Below are positions 33,864 through 46,207 of a stretch of DNA of 64,000 bases, one piece after another (within the stretch, counting starts at the first letter, position 1; the number at the start of each line of letters is the position of its first letter). This stretch comes from Leuctra nigra (lineage: Eukaryota; Arthropoda; Insecta; Plecoptera; Leuctridae), in the NCBI GenBank assembly GCA_934045905.1, contig OW203771.1, forward strand, positions 22,328,069 to 22,392,068, written 5' to 3'. The notes below the pieces were generated by a model. That model was not told the origin of the DNA and did no database searches. It saw only the letters and a program-made list of their open reading frames with translations. A program made the translations under genes and the position numbers.

Positions 33864-36323
33864 AGAAAGGAAATACTGCTAATGGGGGACTTGAATGGAA
33901 GAACTGGAAGGAAGGAAGATGATCTGGTGGTTGGAAGATTTGGGGAGAATGTTGTGAATGATAACGGAGAGCGACTAATAGAACTGTGTGGTGCATTGGA
34001 TTTGAAGATAATGAATGGATTCTATCAGCATAAGCAAATTCATCAGTACACTTGGATGCAACCGACGAGAAACTTGAGATCGATTATAGACTATGTGATA
34101 ATGAGACAAAAATCAGAGCTCAAGACTATGGACGTAAAAGTAGTTAGAGGGGCTGAATGTGGCACGGACCACATGTTTGTAAAAGCCAGAGTTTGGATTA
34201 AATACAGACATCATGCTACAACGGGGATGCAACAACCAGACCAGGGAAGAGTCGAGGGAAAGAGGTATAAGTTACACCTGTTGCGAGACGACTCTATCAG
34301 ATTTCTGTATAAGTTACGTCTAGCACAGAAATTAAGCCAAGCAGGGGAGAATGAGACAGTAGAGCAGAGTTATAGCAGAATGAAACGAGCGATTCATGAA
34401 GCGGCGAGTGAAGCACTCGGGGAAGAGGAGTCTAAGGAAAGGACGGTGTACTGGTGGAACACAGAAGTAGAAAACATCATAAAAGAGAAAAGGCAGCTAT
34501 ATCAGAAGTGGTTGGTGAGTCAGGATAGAGAGGATAGAAAGCAGTATGCAAGAGCGAGCAGAGAAGTAAAAAAAACAGTCGTTAAAGCAAGAAATGAAGC
34601 CTGGAATAAAAGGTGCGATGAAATTGATAGACATATAGGAGGTACTAGGGCTAGAGAAGCATGGAAGACTATTAAGGATTTGAGGCAGGATACGCAATAT
34701 AAATCCAAGGTACAGATGATTGGGATAGAAGAGTGGAGGGGGTACTACGAGAAAATGTTAAACGAAGATCGGAATGAGTACATGCAAGGGTGGAATATCT
34801 TACCAAGGCAGAGGCAGAATGTAGCAATTGGTGTAATAACCAAGAGAGAAATTTACCAAGCCCTGAGACGCACAAAGAATGGGAGAGCACCAGGCCCTGG
34901 AAATGTTTCAATAGAATTGGTGAAGAATAGTCCAGAAGGAGTCATAGAAATCCTACAAGACATCTTTAATAGATGCTTGATTGACGCTGAGCATGTACCA
35001 GAAGAGTGGAAGGTTGGATACATGAGCTCTATCTACAAGAAAGGATCCCGAACGGACTGTCATAATTATAGAGGAATCAACGTAACTGCATCTATTGGAA
35101 GATTGTATGGGCGTATTATAAAGACTAGATTGGAGCAAGAAGTTACCATTGGAGAAGAACAGTGCGGTTTCACAGCGGGGCGCTCATGTGTGGATAATAT
35201 TTTCACCTTGAGGCAGCTAGTGCAAAAAAGGGTAGCGAGAGGCAGGGAGACTCATTTGGTGTTTGTAGATCTAGAAAAAGCGTATGACACAGTGCCGTTA
35301 AAAAGGATGTTTGAGGTGTTATACGACAGCACTATTCCTCATGCATATGTGGACACCATAAGAGACCTGTATGAAGGACAGAGGAGTGTAGTGAAAGTAG
35401 GAAATCGCATGTCCAGTAGCTTCGAGATTACGAAGGGTTTGCGTCAAGGGTGCTGCCTCTCACCTTCTCTATTCAAAATCTATATAGATAAGGTTTTGCA
35501 AGAATGGCAAGCCAAGTGTAGATGGATGGGTGTGCCTGTGAATGGAGATTACCTGCATTCCCTTCTCTTTGCTGATGACCAAGTAGTGGTTGCATTGGAC
35601 GAGGACGACTGCAATTATATGATGCGGAAATTATCAGAAACATACGAAAAATGGGGTTTAAAAATCAATTTTGACAAGACCAAATACTTGGTGGTAGGGG
35701 GAGAAGGTAATGACATGGACGTGGATGGGAAGGAAGTGAAAGAGTGTCGAGAGTATAAGTACTTAGGATCTATTTTTTCATCGGAGGGAAGTAGTCGCAG
35801 AGATATTAGCAGCCGGATAATCCAGGGAAGACAAGCGGTTCAGAAGCTGAACTCGATGTGGTGGTCTGAACAACTGCAGAAGCCTACAAAGAATAGAATT
35901 TATAGCAGCATTGTACAAAGTATTCTTACATACGGATCTGAGACCTGGGAAGTAACGAAGAGGGATAAAGAGAGGTTGATGGCGGTTGAAATGGATGCGC
36001 TCAGAAGAAGTTGTAGGGTGTCAAGAATTGAGCATATTAGGAATGAACAGATACGGAGATGGATGAAGAAGGAAGAAACAGTGGTAGAGGAGATAGAGCG
36101 AAGGAGATTGTGCTGGTATGGACACTTAAGAAGAATGGATCCTCATAGGTGGCCCCTGAAGATATGGCATTGGACCCCTCCAGAGAGGAGGAAAAGGGGC
36201 CGACCGCCGTGAGAATGGCAAGAAGATGTAAAGGAGGCAATGGGGAGAAGAAACTTGCTGGAAGATGGTTGGATGGACAAGGAGAGGTGGCGATTGGGGT
36301 GTGAGAAACGGCCTGTGCTGTAA
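33864..36323 (+). pseudogene. LINE ORF2 remnant: endonuclease C-terminal part and reverse transcriptase
   Basis: The frame is open from the insertion edge (33864), six codons before the first ATG at 33882, so that ATG is internal. Counting from it: the tail of an AP-type endonuclease domain (GDLNGRTG at 2-9, SIIDYV at 67-72, GTDH at 94-97), a linker, then reverse transcriptase with FVDLEKAYD (461-469, catalytic Asp), GLRQGCCLSPSLF (519-531) and FADD (563-566, catalytic Asp pair). A C-terminal region follows with LCWYGHLRRMDPHRW and KRGRPP. TGA at 36210-36212 stops it where relatives have an Arg-type residue; CGA to TGA would be a single CpG transition. The frame then continues open to TAA at 36321-36323. 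GPGN where GPDG is usual is a possible second lesion. Truncated and stopped, so not autonomous. Confidence 0.9.
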
Positions 36324-36345
36324 AATACTCACAATATATATATAT
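33864..36345 (+). mobile_element. 5'-truncated RTE-like LINE (unit C only)
   Basis: The insert is flanked by perfect 12 bp copies of ACATTCAATTCT (33852-33863 and 36346-36357); the other units have one. It begins abruptly inside an open frame (5' truncation) and ends in an (AT)n run, CAATATATATATATA, instead of poly(A). Short-repeat 3' ends and this domain order are usual for RTE-clade LINEs. The site lies in core sequence, 3' of the CpG-dense segment. Confidence 0.88.
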
Positions 36346-37281
36346 ACATTCAATTCTTGATGGTTTGCACTGAAAATTAAAAAAAAATATATAGTTTTGG
36401 TAACAAGACCTTGATCATGTTCAACTTGATCAGAACATTTTCACTTTCAACCATTCATAAAACTTTGTTCAAGAACTAGACTGCAAGCCTGACAGTCCGA
36501 GAATCGGCTCAATCGCACAACACCGGAATAAGACAAATAAACAAAACAGGCACATGCCAAACGAGTGGGATGAAGGTGCTAGCTTCACTCTTTCTAGAGA
36601 AATTCAAATTGTATTGATGGCCATCCACAATACAGGGTTGACCATTGAGATTCAACTTACCAATCAATATAAAATACTTTAAATATAATAACTAATTAAT
36701 TATTTATGTTTGACTAAAATCTATTATTATCATGGTGGTTATAAATAACGCAAATAGAAGATTTTAAAACAGATGGAACAATGAAATCTAACAATGATAA
36801 TGAAATTCCTAAGCACTTGAGGAAGTCAGTGAAGAATGAAGGGATGGATAATCAACAATAATACATCAATCAACAATGGTGCATTTTTTCCAATTATTAC
36901 ATGTCTCAGTATCCAAGTCAACACCACTGCAACACATTGCAGTTTAAAATCTTCAAGATCACATCAGTTTAATTTTCTCTCGTTTGAAAAAATACCTTTC
37001 AGTAGATATTTTATTTTGAATGGTCATAAAAATGTTTAGATATTATAAGAAACATTGCACAAGCAGTTATTTAATGCGAATTGGATAACTGTCTGTTTCT
37101 GAAATGTAACACATTGACCATTATGTTGTTCCTTGCAAAATGAATAGCTACTGAAATTCTTATTGGTGACATCTATGGGTGTGTTTTGAACACAATAAAC
37201 TCCTGGGGAAAACATGATCCACGGCAACGAGCAGCAAACAGAAGGAATACAAGTACCTCATCATTTACTATTCACCTAAAA

Positions 37282-37432
37282 AGCTGGTCCACATCGACCG
37301 TTTTTGCATTTATTTTCTATTAACCAATCACACGTCTGCTGTGTGCAAATTCTGGACTTGTGATTGGCTATAAGAAAAATAAACGGAACATGTAAATCGG
37401 AAAAACGGTCTATGCGGATTGTGGACCCAGCT
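37282..37432. mobile_element. Fixed MITE, AGCTGG termini (unit D)
   Basis: Copy with one G missing near the left terminus (AGCTGGTCCACA) and a CACACGTC change that breaks one base pair of the central stem; both changes are shared with unit E. Confidence 0.7.
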
Positions 37433-37884
37433 CTGTCTTGTTGCCTCTAGCACTCAAACTGTTGGAGCTCAGTTTGTAAGGCCGGGATGTACAATGTCCT
37501 GATAAAGTTAGCAGCAGGATTTTTTTCGGTTGAAACCTTGTCAACAGCCAATGAAACACAGCCATCTAGATTTAACTTACTTATCAGGACATTGTACAGC
37601 CGGACCTTAGAGTTTCTCTGAAAGAATGTTCACGTGATCAGTCCGCTAGCATTTTATTAACATTTTCACTACCTAGTACCTACTTATGCCATGTGGCATA
37701 GTTTTCCAACCCATTAAACCCATTAAGTATCCCCTATCAAACACTTTAGTCGGTAATTTATGAAGGATTGGTGCATTAATTTACAGCAAAACCATCAATG
37801 ATCATTTACATCCCCAACCCGTGGAACAAATACATTTTTTTTAAAATTGTGATTTTGTCGATCTATTAGCATTTCCCTACTTAA

Positions 37885-39175
37885 GACGGCTGGGAAGTGA
37901 GTTTAACCTTGAAGAGTTTTTTAATCGATTTTTATCAATATCTATTACCAATGTAATTGAAAACAAAATAAGGCTTTGTACGCGTCTTCAGAACTATTCA
38001 ATGAAAATAATTTCATAGCTTGGAATGGTTTATTAGATTTGCTTTGTCCTACAGATGTTTAGTGCCCGAAAATTAGTACTAGGAAAACGCTCTGTGAAAC
38101 GCGTTGATGAGCGAGCACGGATACACGCAACACCTCGAACCGAAATTATGTCTATCGAATGTCATTAAAAGCCAACAATTCTTTAGTTTCGTCACAGACT
38201 TGTATAAAAATCACCAAAATCTCCAAAAATATTGGTGCCAATCCTTGCTAAGTTTTAAGTTGATCGATTAAACCTTTATGATTGAACGGTTCCTTGTTAA
38301 TTTTCGAAAATCACAGGATCTCGTTCAAAAAATATACCTGGGACCACCCATATGATATGATATGATATGTAGTGTGTGTACACAATATCAGATCAATCTG
38401 TTGAACGGTCATTATTAGTTTCATATGTTTAAAACTTTCTGCTCTAACTACCTTGCCTTGAACTGTAGATTCGAAGTCGCCGTGAATTTGACAGCCAACA
38501 CGCAAAATGTCCCTAAAATGACAAAAACTTTTGAAAATAACGACAGATTAGAGTGAAAATTGGCAAAAATACCATAAATGTTGGTACCAATGACCATGCG
38601 AAGTTTTTATTTGGTCGGTCAATCGGTTCCAGTTTAAATTTCAAAAATCACAGGAAAAATGGTTTCAAATTTGAACCAATGGGAGGATTTGGCTGAATTT
38701 TTTTTTGATTGGGTACAATGTTGGTTGCAATGACTTTGCTAAATTTCAAATTGATCGAACCAACCAATCGAAAGATAATTTTTATAAAATTTGAACCAAT
38801 CACAGGATCTCGTTCAGAAAAGATCCCAGGGATCGCATAGATTACGTTAGTATGTGTACAAAATTTCAGATCGATTGGTTGTGCGGTTTGACCTGGGCAG
38901 TGCAGGCAAAAAAAAAAAAAAAAACACACAGAGAAAGTGCCATAAGAGTACCGTGGTGACGCTCGCTACGCTCGCTCAAAAATTATGGTACTAAACATCT
39001 GTTGGACAAAATAAAACTAATAACGTATTCCAAGCTATGAAATTATTTTCATTGAACTGTTCTGAATACTCGTACAAAGCCTTATTCTGTTAACAATTAC
39101 ATTGGTAAAAGATATTGATAAAAATCGATTAAAAAACTCTTCAAGGCCACGCTCAATACTCCCTACTCAGCCCTC
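37885..39175. mobile_element. TTAA-target inverted-repeat element with nested insertion (unit D)
   Basis: Flanked by TTAA (37881-37884, 39176-39179) at exactly the site filled by a different element in unit A. The ends GACGGCTGGG and CAGCCCTC are inverted. Arms of about 195 bp match closely in the middle (CTTGAAGAGTTTTTTAATCG and its complement near 39130). Without the nested 38079-38979 segment it would be about 390 bp. No transposase. Confidence 0.8.
38079..38979 (-). mobile_element. Helitron-like insertion, shorter family member (unit D)
   Basis: Same family as 22434-23928: starts CTAGGAAAACGCTCTGTG and ends CGCTCGCTACGCTCGCTCAA on plus. The right ~770 bp match unit C closely; an internal part is missing. 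It sits at the centre of the TTAA element's palindrome. Confidence 0.42.
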
Positions 39176-39246
39176 TTAACCATTTACAAACAAATAATGA
39201 ACTGAAAATGCGTACACAGTGAAGGAATCAAAATAAGGAAAGTTAT

Positions 39247-39353
39247 TTTATAACGTCAACAAGGCTGAAGATCTGTACAGTGAAGAAAAAAGATTTGGAG
39301 TGAATCGACAAGTGGTTGAATTTTGCCAACGCTGCAAACAGGTGATCCTGCAA
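39247..39353 (+). CDS. Candidate internal exon, KDLYSEEKRFG block (unit D)
   Basis: A-like variant (CGC and Ile codon) with GCT changed to GCTG-AAG (Lys to Glu-type change at NKAEDLY). Frame intact. Confidence 0.33.
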
Positions 39354-40524
39354 GTAGGTATGACTTAATTTTATTCAACAAGTGTTTCGATTAACAATTG
39401 ACTATTGAGAACCCATTATTGTATCAGATCATTGTTGTACTAGTTGCCATGATTGTCAACAATGTGTTCAAATTACATTCATTCATATTTGAGAAAATTG
39501 ATTTCTAGTTGATCATTAATTTTGTAAAACTAACATCTTCTTAAGTTCCAGTTTACTTGATGAATAAGTTCAAACATTCGAGTGAAAAGTATTTCTAACT
39601 TGACATATCTCCAAAGCCAACACATCAAGGAATCAAACTAATTCCATCTCTTATATTTCTGACAACGCAGGAGCAGTCAAGAAGTTAACGAATTCCCTCT
39701 TCTAGAATACTACAGTGATGAGCTGATCAGACACATTCATTGAGGAAGATGCTGTGAAGACCCAAGACAAGAACAGAAGCAACTGACTTTCAACATTACG
39801 TAGACATCGAAGAAGACATTACAATTACTCATTACATGTAGACTTTAACAAGTACAGCTCACAACTCTCAAGTTATTGTGTTAGTTGTATGTAGGAACTG
39901 CTCCAGCATTAACGTTGTGTTTCCTATAAACTTTGCATGATCATAGTATAAGTATTGCCCAGCACTTATGACATAGGTACCAGATTTATCAGGATTGAAA
40001 TCTAACCATATCTTCACAGCTTGTTTGCTTCTTGCAGATTACGTAAGACCACCTATTTCAATGTTCGAATGACATCAAGTGGGCAAAGCAACCTGCACTC
40101 ATTCTAACTCATTCATAGCTAAACCTTCGCCAGGTACACACTCAAGGAAAGAACGCCATCAATAAAGAATCATACGTTAAGGAGCAAGCTGTGAAACATT
40201 ACCGTGAGTACATGAACCCTGAATCATTGTCATATATTTTTTATTTGAAATTTTAATTTATTTAGATCTAATTGATATTTAATTAGATTCATATTTTAAT
40301 ATTGAATGTTAATGTAACACACATATTGGCATATATTTTTTCAGTTCTTTTGTGAATTTGCAACTAAATATATTGCAAGAAATGTGACAATTACCGAGTC
40401 ATGATAATTGATTCTATTGATGCATTAATTGCATTTACCAACAGTCATCTTTTGCAATTGATCATTATCATCATAATTTTTGGAAATATCCTCTTATATA
40501 ACTGATGAATAATGATCATCAAAA

Positions 40525-41535
40525 TCATACCCGCTGTTTGTTAGATTCCTCATCCTTACCAACAATATCATCAGCTTTCTCATAATCATTTCCAAAACAG
40601 CGCCAATAATATCCAACAAATAACGTGCCTACATTTCTAAACATAATATTTGTCAACAGGACTCCAGTTAAAGAAGAAAATATTAGACCATCACACATGC
40701 AACAGGTCTTCACGCATTTCACACACTTTCTAGTTTCAACCGATATGCCGAGTATCTGTGTGCAAATGATTGAACTACATCCAACTGAATAACCGTTGGG
40801 AAGAAGCTGGCGACACTCGTCAGTAGGTAAGTCAATGGGGTTAGCAAATATAAATGGCCAGTTTGGGTCTGTTTGCCTGTCACCACTTTACAGCACTTTC
40901 TCCACCAAAATGGTAAAGCAGTTCAAAACTGCATAAATTGTGATCTGCTTTGCCATTTGGGTGTGAGATGGAGGTGATAAGTGGTGACAGGTGAACACTG
41001 AAAAGACAGATATGTAATAAGTTAGACATCGCCACAAAACAAACTTCCACATCAGATGATAATTCATGGCTTAATGTTACACGGACATATGCAGCAGAAT
41101 ACTTCCAGTTGTGCTCTTTTGTCCGTCACCGATCTTCTTAAAGTAGGTAGCAACCTTCCGCGAATAGCTGTTCTTCATAACAGTCCAATCTGCTCTGGAT
41201 ATAAATAGATATCGATAATATATATATAATTAATATTGAAAAACTATCGTGGGTGAAAGATCATCTGTGCTCAATTAAATGCAACTGTTTAGTTTGGGAC
41301 GCTGCTTGCTGCCGCTTATGTCACATTGTCATGGACATTGATTTGAGGTGCTTCTCACTGACCACTGGATGATCCAGAAGATAGAGTCTCTGTACAGTGA
41401 GTAATAACTAGCCATTACTAGTTTACGTCTTTACATTACTATGTACTCACTTCAACAAAACCTTTCTTCCACTTCCAGCTAGAGTAATACGTAACCCTTG
41501 TTGGTAACCTGAGCAGCCCCACTCGAGATCGACAT
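40525..41535 (-). pseudogene. Minus-strand Cys-rich gene candidate (unit D copy)
   Basis: Three lesions: an extra base in exon 1 (GTAACCCTTGTTGG at about 41494, others GTAACATTGTTGG) that throws the MSISSGAAQ frame off; TAA replacing CAA in exon 2 (41138-41140); and TAA replacing AAA in the distal frame (40888-40890). The last 66 codons with the Cys cluster stay open to 40525. The exon 1 and exon 2 lesions are shared with unit E, so they predate that duplication. Confidence 0.35.
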
Positions 41536-41599
41536 ACTAATGTTTTTGTTTTGAGTTCTAGGGCGAGGGGTGAACAACTAAAAATATCGGTGTACACTT

Positions 41600-42949
41600 T
41601 GAAAAAAAACAAAGAAAAAAAATCATACAAAATCAATAATTAAAATCCAAAAAAAACAAAAAAAATTACGCAACAATTCGAAAAGTTGATCAAAATTAAA
41701 ACATAAAAAAAAATTAAACAAAAAACATATACAAAAACAAAGGCACTAAAAAAAAAATTACAAAAAAATCACGTAAAACCGTGAAAAATCAAAAAATTAT
41801 AAAAAAAGGAATGAAAATCAATAACAAAAATAAAAAAATAAAAAAGAAACAAAAAAAAGAAAGAAGAAAATTTAAAAAAGCAACCAAAAAATACAAGAAA
41901 TACACGTAAAATATTGCCAAAATCAAAAAAATATAAAAAAATCAATGCAAAAAAATAAACAAGAAGATTACAAAAAATAAACGTAAAATATTGGAAAAAT
42001 GAAAAATCAATAAAAACCAATAACAAAAAAAAAATAAAAAGGGATAAAAAAAATTAAAAAAAAATAAAAAAGAATGTTAACAAAAATTACTAACAAAAAA
42101 TACAAAAAATCCCGTAAATATTAGAAAAAACAAAATATTATAAAAAAAAGAAAAGAAATCAATAACAAAGATCAAAAAAGAAAAAGAAACAAGAAAAGAA
42201 AAAAGAAATAGAAAAAAAGAAACAATAAAAACAAGGAAAGGAAAAAGAAAAAGAAAAAAAGAAACCAACAAAAATACAAAAAATACACGTCAAATATTGC
42301 AAAAATCAAAAAATTGCAAAAAAAATCAATCAAAAAAATATCAAAATGAAAAAATAATAAAAAAGGCACTACAAAAAACAAAAAGAAAACAATAAATAAA
42401 CCTAAAATATTGGAAAGATAAAAAAAATTATACAAACAAATATCAAAAAAGTGAAAGAAAACAAAAAAATCAAAAATTTTACTGTAAAAAAAATAACTAA
42501 AAACATTACAAAAAAATCACGTAAAATATTAGAAAATCAAAAAATCTTTAAAAAGAAAAAAAATCAAAAACAAGAATCAAAAATTAAAAAAAAGAAAATC
42601 GAAAAAAAGAACCAAAAAAAATACAAATAAATATACAAAAAAAGACATTATACATTTTACAAAAAATGTAAAAAAGAGAAAAAAAGGCACTACAAAAACA
42701 AAAAGATTACAAAAAATGAACGTAAAATATTGGAAAAATCAAAAAATTATAAAAATCAATGACAAAAAAAAGAAAAAGGACAAAAAATCAAAAGAAATTT
42801 TTAAAAAATCACATAAAATATTGGAAAAATCAAAAAATTAAAAAAAGGAAGAAAAATCAATAACAAAAATCAAAAAAGAAAAAAGAAAAAAAAGGAAAAA
42901 AAGAAGAAAAAAGAAGACAAAAAATTTAAAAAATCATAAAATCCAAAAA
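41600..42949. repeat. A-rich strand-asymmetric tract (unit D)
   Basis: D-type version with an extra segment (about 41680-41750) lacking in A, B, C and F, and a local replacement near 42640 (AAGACATTATACATTTTAC) not seen in E. Confidence 0.85.
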
Positions 42950-43039
42950 ATCAGTTGCCATCAAAGTGTTCAGTTGTTAACCCCTCGTTCTAGTCAATCG
43001 TTCTGTTAATCATTCCATAGTACCACGACACGACAGGAC

Positions 43040-43524
43040 ATGAAACACGCTTCTAGACGAGATGAATCTTCACGCAGCAATGTCTTTGTCATTCGTGCAA
43101 CTGTTTTCAATCTGTCACCATCGTGTTCAAACAAGCAACACACGACGTCACCGATGGTCTCGAGTGAACACATTGACTTGGATAATCACAAAGAGTCGAC
43201 ACGGAGCTGTGTTAAAGGGTAAGTTCAACTGAATAGTTCGATGTAAACGTAAACGCTGGGCAATACATACATTTCCAAACAATGACATAGATATGTTAAC
43301 AATTCTTTAATGTTGATGAGCTGTACTTTATTATAACTACGTAATTGTGTTTCCTGCGAGTGTTGATTGTATAATGTTTGTCTGATTACAACCTGATATT
43401 GAATGTACTTGTGACCTAGTTCAATAAATGATTCATTTACATTTCCATGTTCACAATGTCTTCATAATTATTTAGGATGTACCTTAGAAGCAGAAGCTCC
43501 GAAGTCCATTTCTATGATACTTAA
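43040..43524 (+). CDS. Two-exon gene candidate (unit D)
   Basis: Exon 1 43040-43218 and exon 2 43476-43524. Exon 2 reads MYLRSRSSEVHFYDT and ends TAA in place of the TGA of other units; the stop position is kept though the codon differs. Confidence 0.42.
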
Positions 43525-43720
43525 AGTGATATTCAGCACCATTCAGTCTTATTTGTAACAAGCTCCAGTCTTTTCGACAGAGAATACTTCAATATAACTG
43601 TATTTGCTGACTTTGGTCACTTATTAATTTAAATTGATAAAGCTTGATAACATGAATACATTCAAAAGTGTGCACACAAAATCGAGAAAGACAAGGAGAC
43701 TTCTGCTTTAGATCAAGGTA

Positions 43721-43952
43721 CACCCACGGTCAGAAAAATTGACGGTAAACTGCAAAGTTGGAGCTCGAATTACCGTCAATATTTGTAGAGCGGAGAATTA
43801 ATCATTATGTATGAGGTGGTTGAATGGTTCTTTTAATCAAACCCTTCAACCCCACATGCTCGAAATCTGCGTTCACCTCCGTATTTTCGTCTAATTAATC
43901 AAGTTTTGAAAATGACTTAGAATTTTGCAAGCAATTTCTGTGACCGTGGGTG
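43721..43952. mobile_element. TA-target MITE, CACCCACGGTCA ends (unit D only)
   Basis: A 232 bp insert between TA copies (43719-43720, 43953-43954); unit B has GATCAAGGTACAGATC uninterrupted. The ends CACCCACGGTCA and TGACCGTGGGTG are perfect 12 bp inverted repeats, weaker further in. Confidence 0.88.
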
Positions 43953-44733
43953 TACAGATCTAAATAAGTTACGTTAAGCAGTTCTTCCATGAACGCAATT
44001 CACCGTGATTTCCCGACGCCATGTTGCCAAGATTCAAGATATCATTGGCTGTGCAGCCAACATAATATAGCTAATTGGCGTAAACTTGGCTTTAGTTACT
44101 CCAGAAATGACATCACAATCCTGATTCTCATTACATGCTGTTTTTCCCGCCAAAATGTCCCATGACATATGATATTGATTTTTATTAATGAAAATTTCCC
44201 GTTTCTCAAGTGATAAGAGTGTTTGTGATTATTATTTGTGTTGTTATTTATGAATTTACTGTCATAAAATTAGCGGAGATTTCCCTATTGACAAATATTT
44301 CCAAACATGCATAAAATATCCATAAAATGTCAACATTTTTAGATAACAATAGTTAAGTCTGAAAATTGACCAAAACATCTCATACGTTGGTCCCGATGAC
44401 GAAGCAAATTTGAAGTCCATCGGTCAAACAATTCCAGCTCGAATTTCAGGGTGTCCACTCCAGAATGGTGTCAAAAAAAGTCGCAAAAGTAGCATTTTGG
44501 AAGAATAAGCTGCAAAAAAGTAGCAATTTCTTTCATCGTCATAGATAAAATTACTCTCACTACTATTTACTTCATTATAACTGTCCAAAAGAAGTCATCT
44601 GAACTAGAAATTGTTTACTTAGTATTTATTTTCATTGTGCAAGTGTCAAAAAGATTTCTTGATCGACTTTCACGGATCATATAAATTGATAGTTGCAATC
44701 GATGTTACCTAGAAGCGGACTGAAATGTTGCTA

Positions 44734-44889
44734 CAGTTCGTTTTTCCTATGTTTGAACTCTCTACAGACCGAGACACCGTTAGTTGTTCTGTTAGGAAGG
44801 TGAGCGCGCAATGAAGTCTTTCTCGGCCTAGCAGAACTACTGACTGTGGCTCCATCTGGTGAGAGTTCATACAGTAAAAAAACAGACTG
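44734..44889 (+). mobile_element. CAGT-ended TA-target MITE (unit D)
   Basis: Same orientation and same internal deletion as the unit A copy. Confidence 0.72.
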
Positions 44890-45142
44890 TACATTCACAC
44901 TCTTTTTAAAGAATGTATTGCAGCGCTATCTTACAACAACCGAATCAACTATCAAGTCAAATCAAATTGGTAGCGCGGGGTATTTGATCGTCAATCCAAA
45001 CCACCCCCCACCAACCGCAAGGCCAGGCAAAACCATGACAAATGCCGATCGTCAAAATACCCCAAGGGGTTACGGAGGACAGATCGATCGCATTTCTAAA
45101 GTAGTGGAGAGCTTTCACTTATTTATTAGGTGTAAATAATAA

Positions 45143-46207
45143 CCCAGAAAAAAACACTCAGTGTAAAAAAGGCAGCCAAGTCTGTTTATACTTTAAAAAA
45201 ATTCAACACCGAAAAGGAGTGATATCAAAAAAGGAGCCAAGTCAATGACATTTCCAAATATTAAATCGTATTTTTGAAATAAAAGAATAAACAACGAGAA
45301 ATACTTTACAAAAGGACTTGGCGCATCGTTTTTTTAAAGACCTCATTCAATACTAAAAGTGGAAAGAAATTCAAAGTAGGTACATTTTCCTCTTTCTATT
45401 AGAGCCAGAATCTATGATTCAAGCTACTTTGAGTAATGGCTATATTATAGTTTTGTCAATGGCGATAGTAGAAAGATTTCATGCTGTAATAGATAAGTAA
45501 TATAAGGGCGAAGAATTAAATAACAAGGAAGTTGGCTCATACATATTCTTATAGCACTGTTATTATGGTGATATTAGAAGGGTATCATTTCATAATTTGA
45601 TCTTGACTGAAGGAAATCATGAAACGTTGTCAAATAATTATGTATGGAACACTATTATATATTTTTGAAGTGTCAAGTGTATAAAGTTAAATTTTTTAAT
45701 AGAAATACAATGTGACTGTGTACTTTGTGAAATGTATTGTTATAAAATGTGGATTAATTGAAATGTATTTCATGATGAGAAGGTATAACGCATGAGACTT
45801 AATTATGTTGATCACGAAACCATATTATTAAGATAACTATTGTGTATTTATAGAAAACATAGGCAACAAGTTTTATCGCGTATATATTCAAATAGAAAAT
45901 ATTTTACAGTAGGTATGTGTAATAAGTAATTGAAAGATGTTTCCCTATTATTCTAAAAATTCTTAATGACGGTTGTATATAAATGGCATATGCTTATGAA
46001 TAGAAAATGTCTTTAAAAAAACGATGCGCCAAGTCCTTTTGTAAAGTATTTCTCGGTGTTTATTCTTTTATTTCAAAAATACGATTTAATATTTGGAAAT
46101 GTCATTGACTTGGCTCCTTTTTTGATATCACTCCTTTTCGGTGTTGAATTTTTTTAAAGTATAAACAGACTTGGCTGCCTTTTTTACACTGAGTGTTTTT
46201 TTCTGGG
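45143..46207. mobile_element. Long-TIR element, CCCAGAAAAAAACACTC ends (unit D)
   Basis: Same length as the unit A copy, with only scattered single-base differences. Confidence 0.8.

Larger units (their letters stand above)
21094..36867 (+). repeat. Tandem unit C (longest copy)
   Basis: Third copy. Its extra length comes from a Helitron-like insertion (22434-23928), a 2.95 kb foldback element (29801-32750) and an RTE-like LINE (33864-36345). Subtracting these leaves about 8.8 kb, matching unit B. The right half between about 29330 and 33120 belongs to a version shared only with unit E. Outside the listed elements and gene candidates, 24560-25250, 28650-29460 and 36360-36867 are core sequence with no gene I can support. 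Confidence 0.92.

Noticed and set aside
34497..36353. Minus-strand frames opposite the LINE
   Set aside because: Shadows of the reverse-transcriptase frame.
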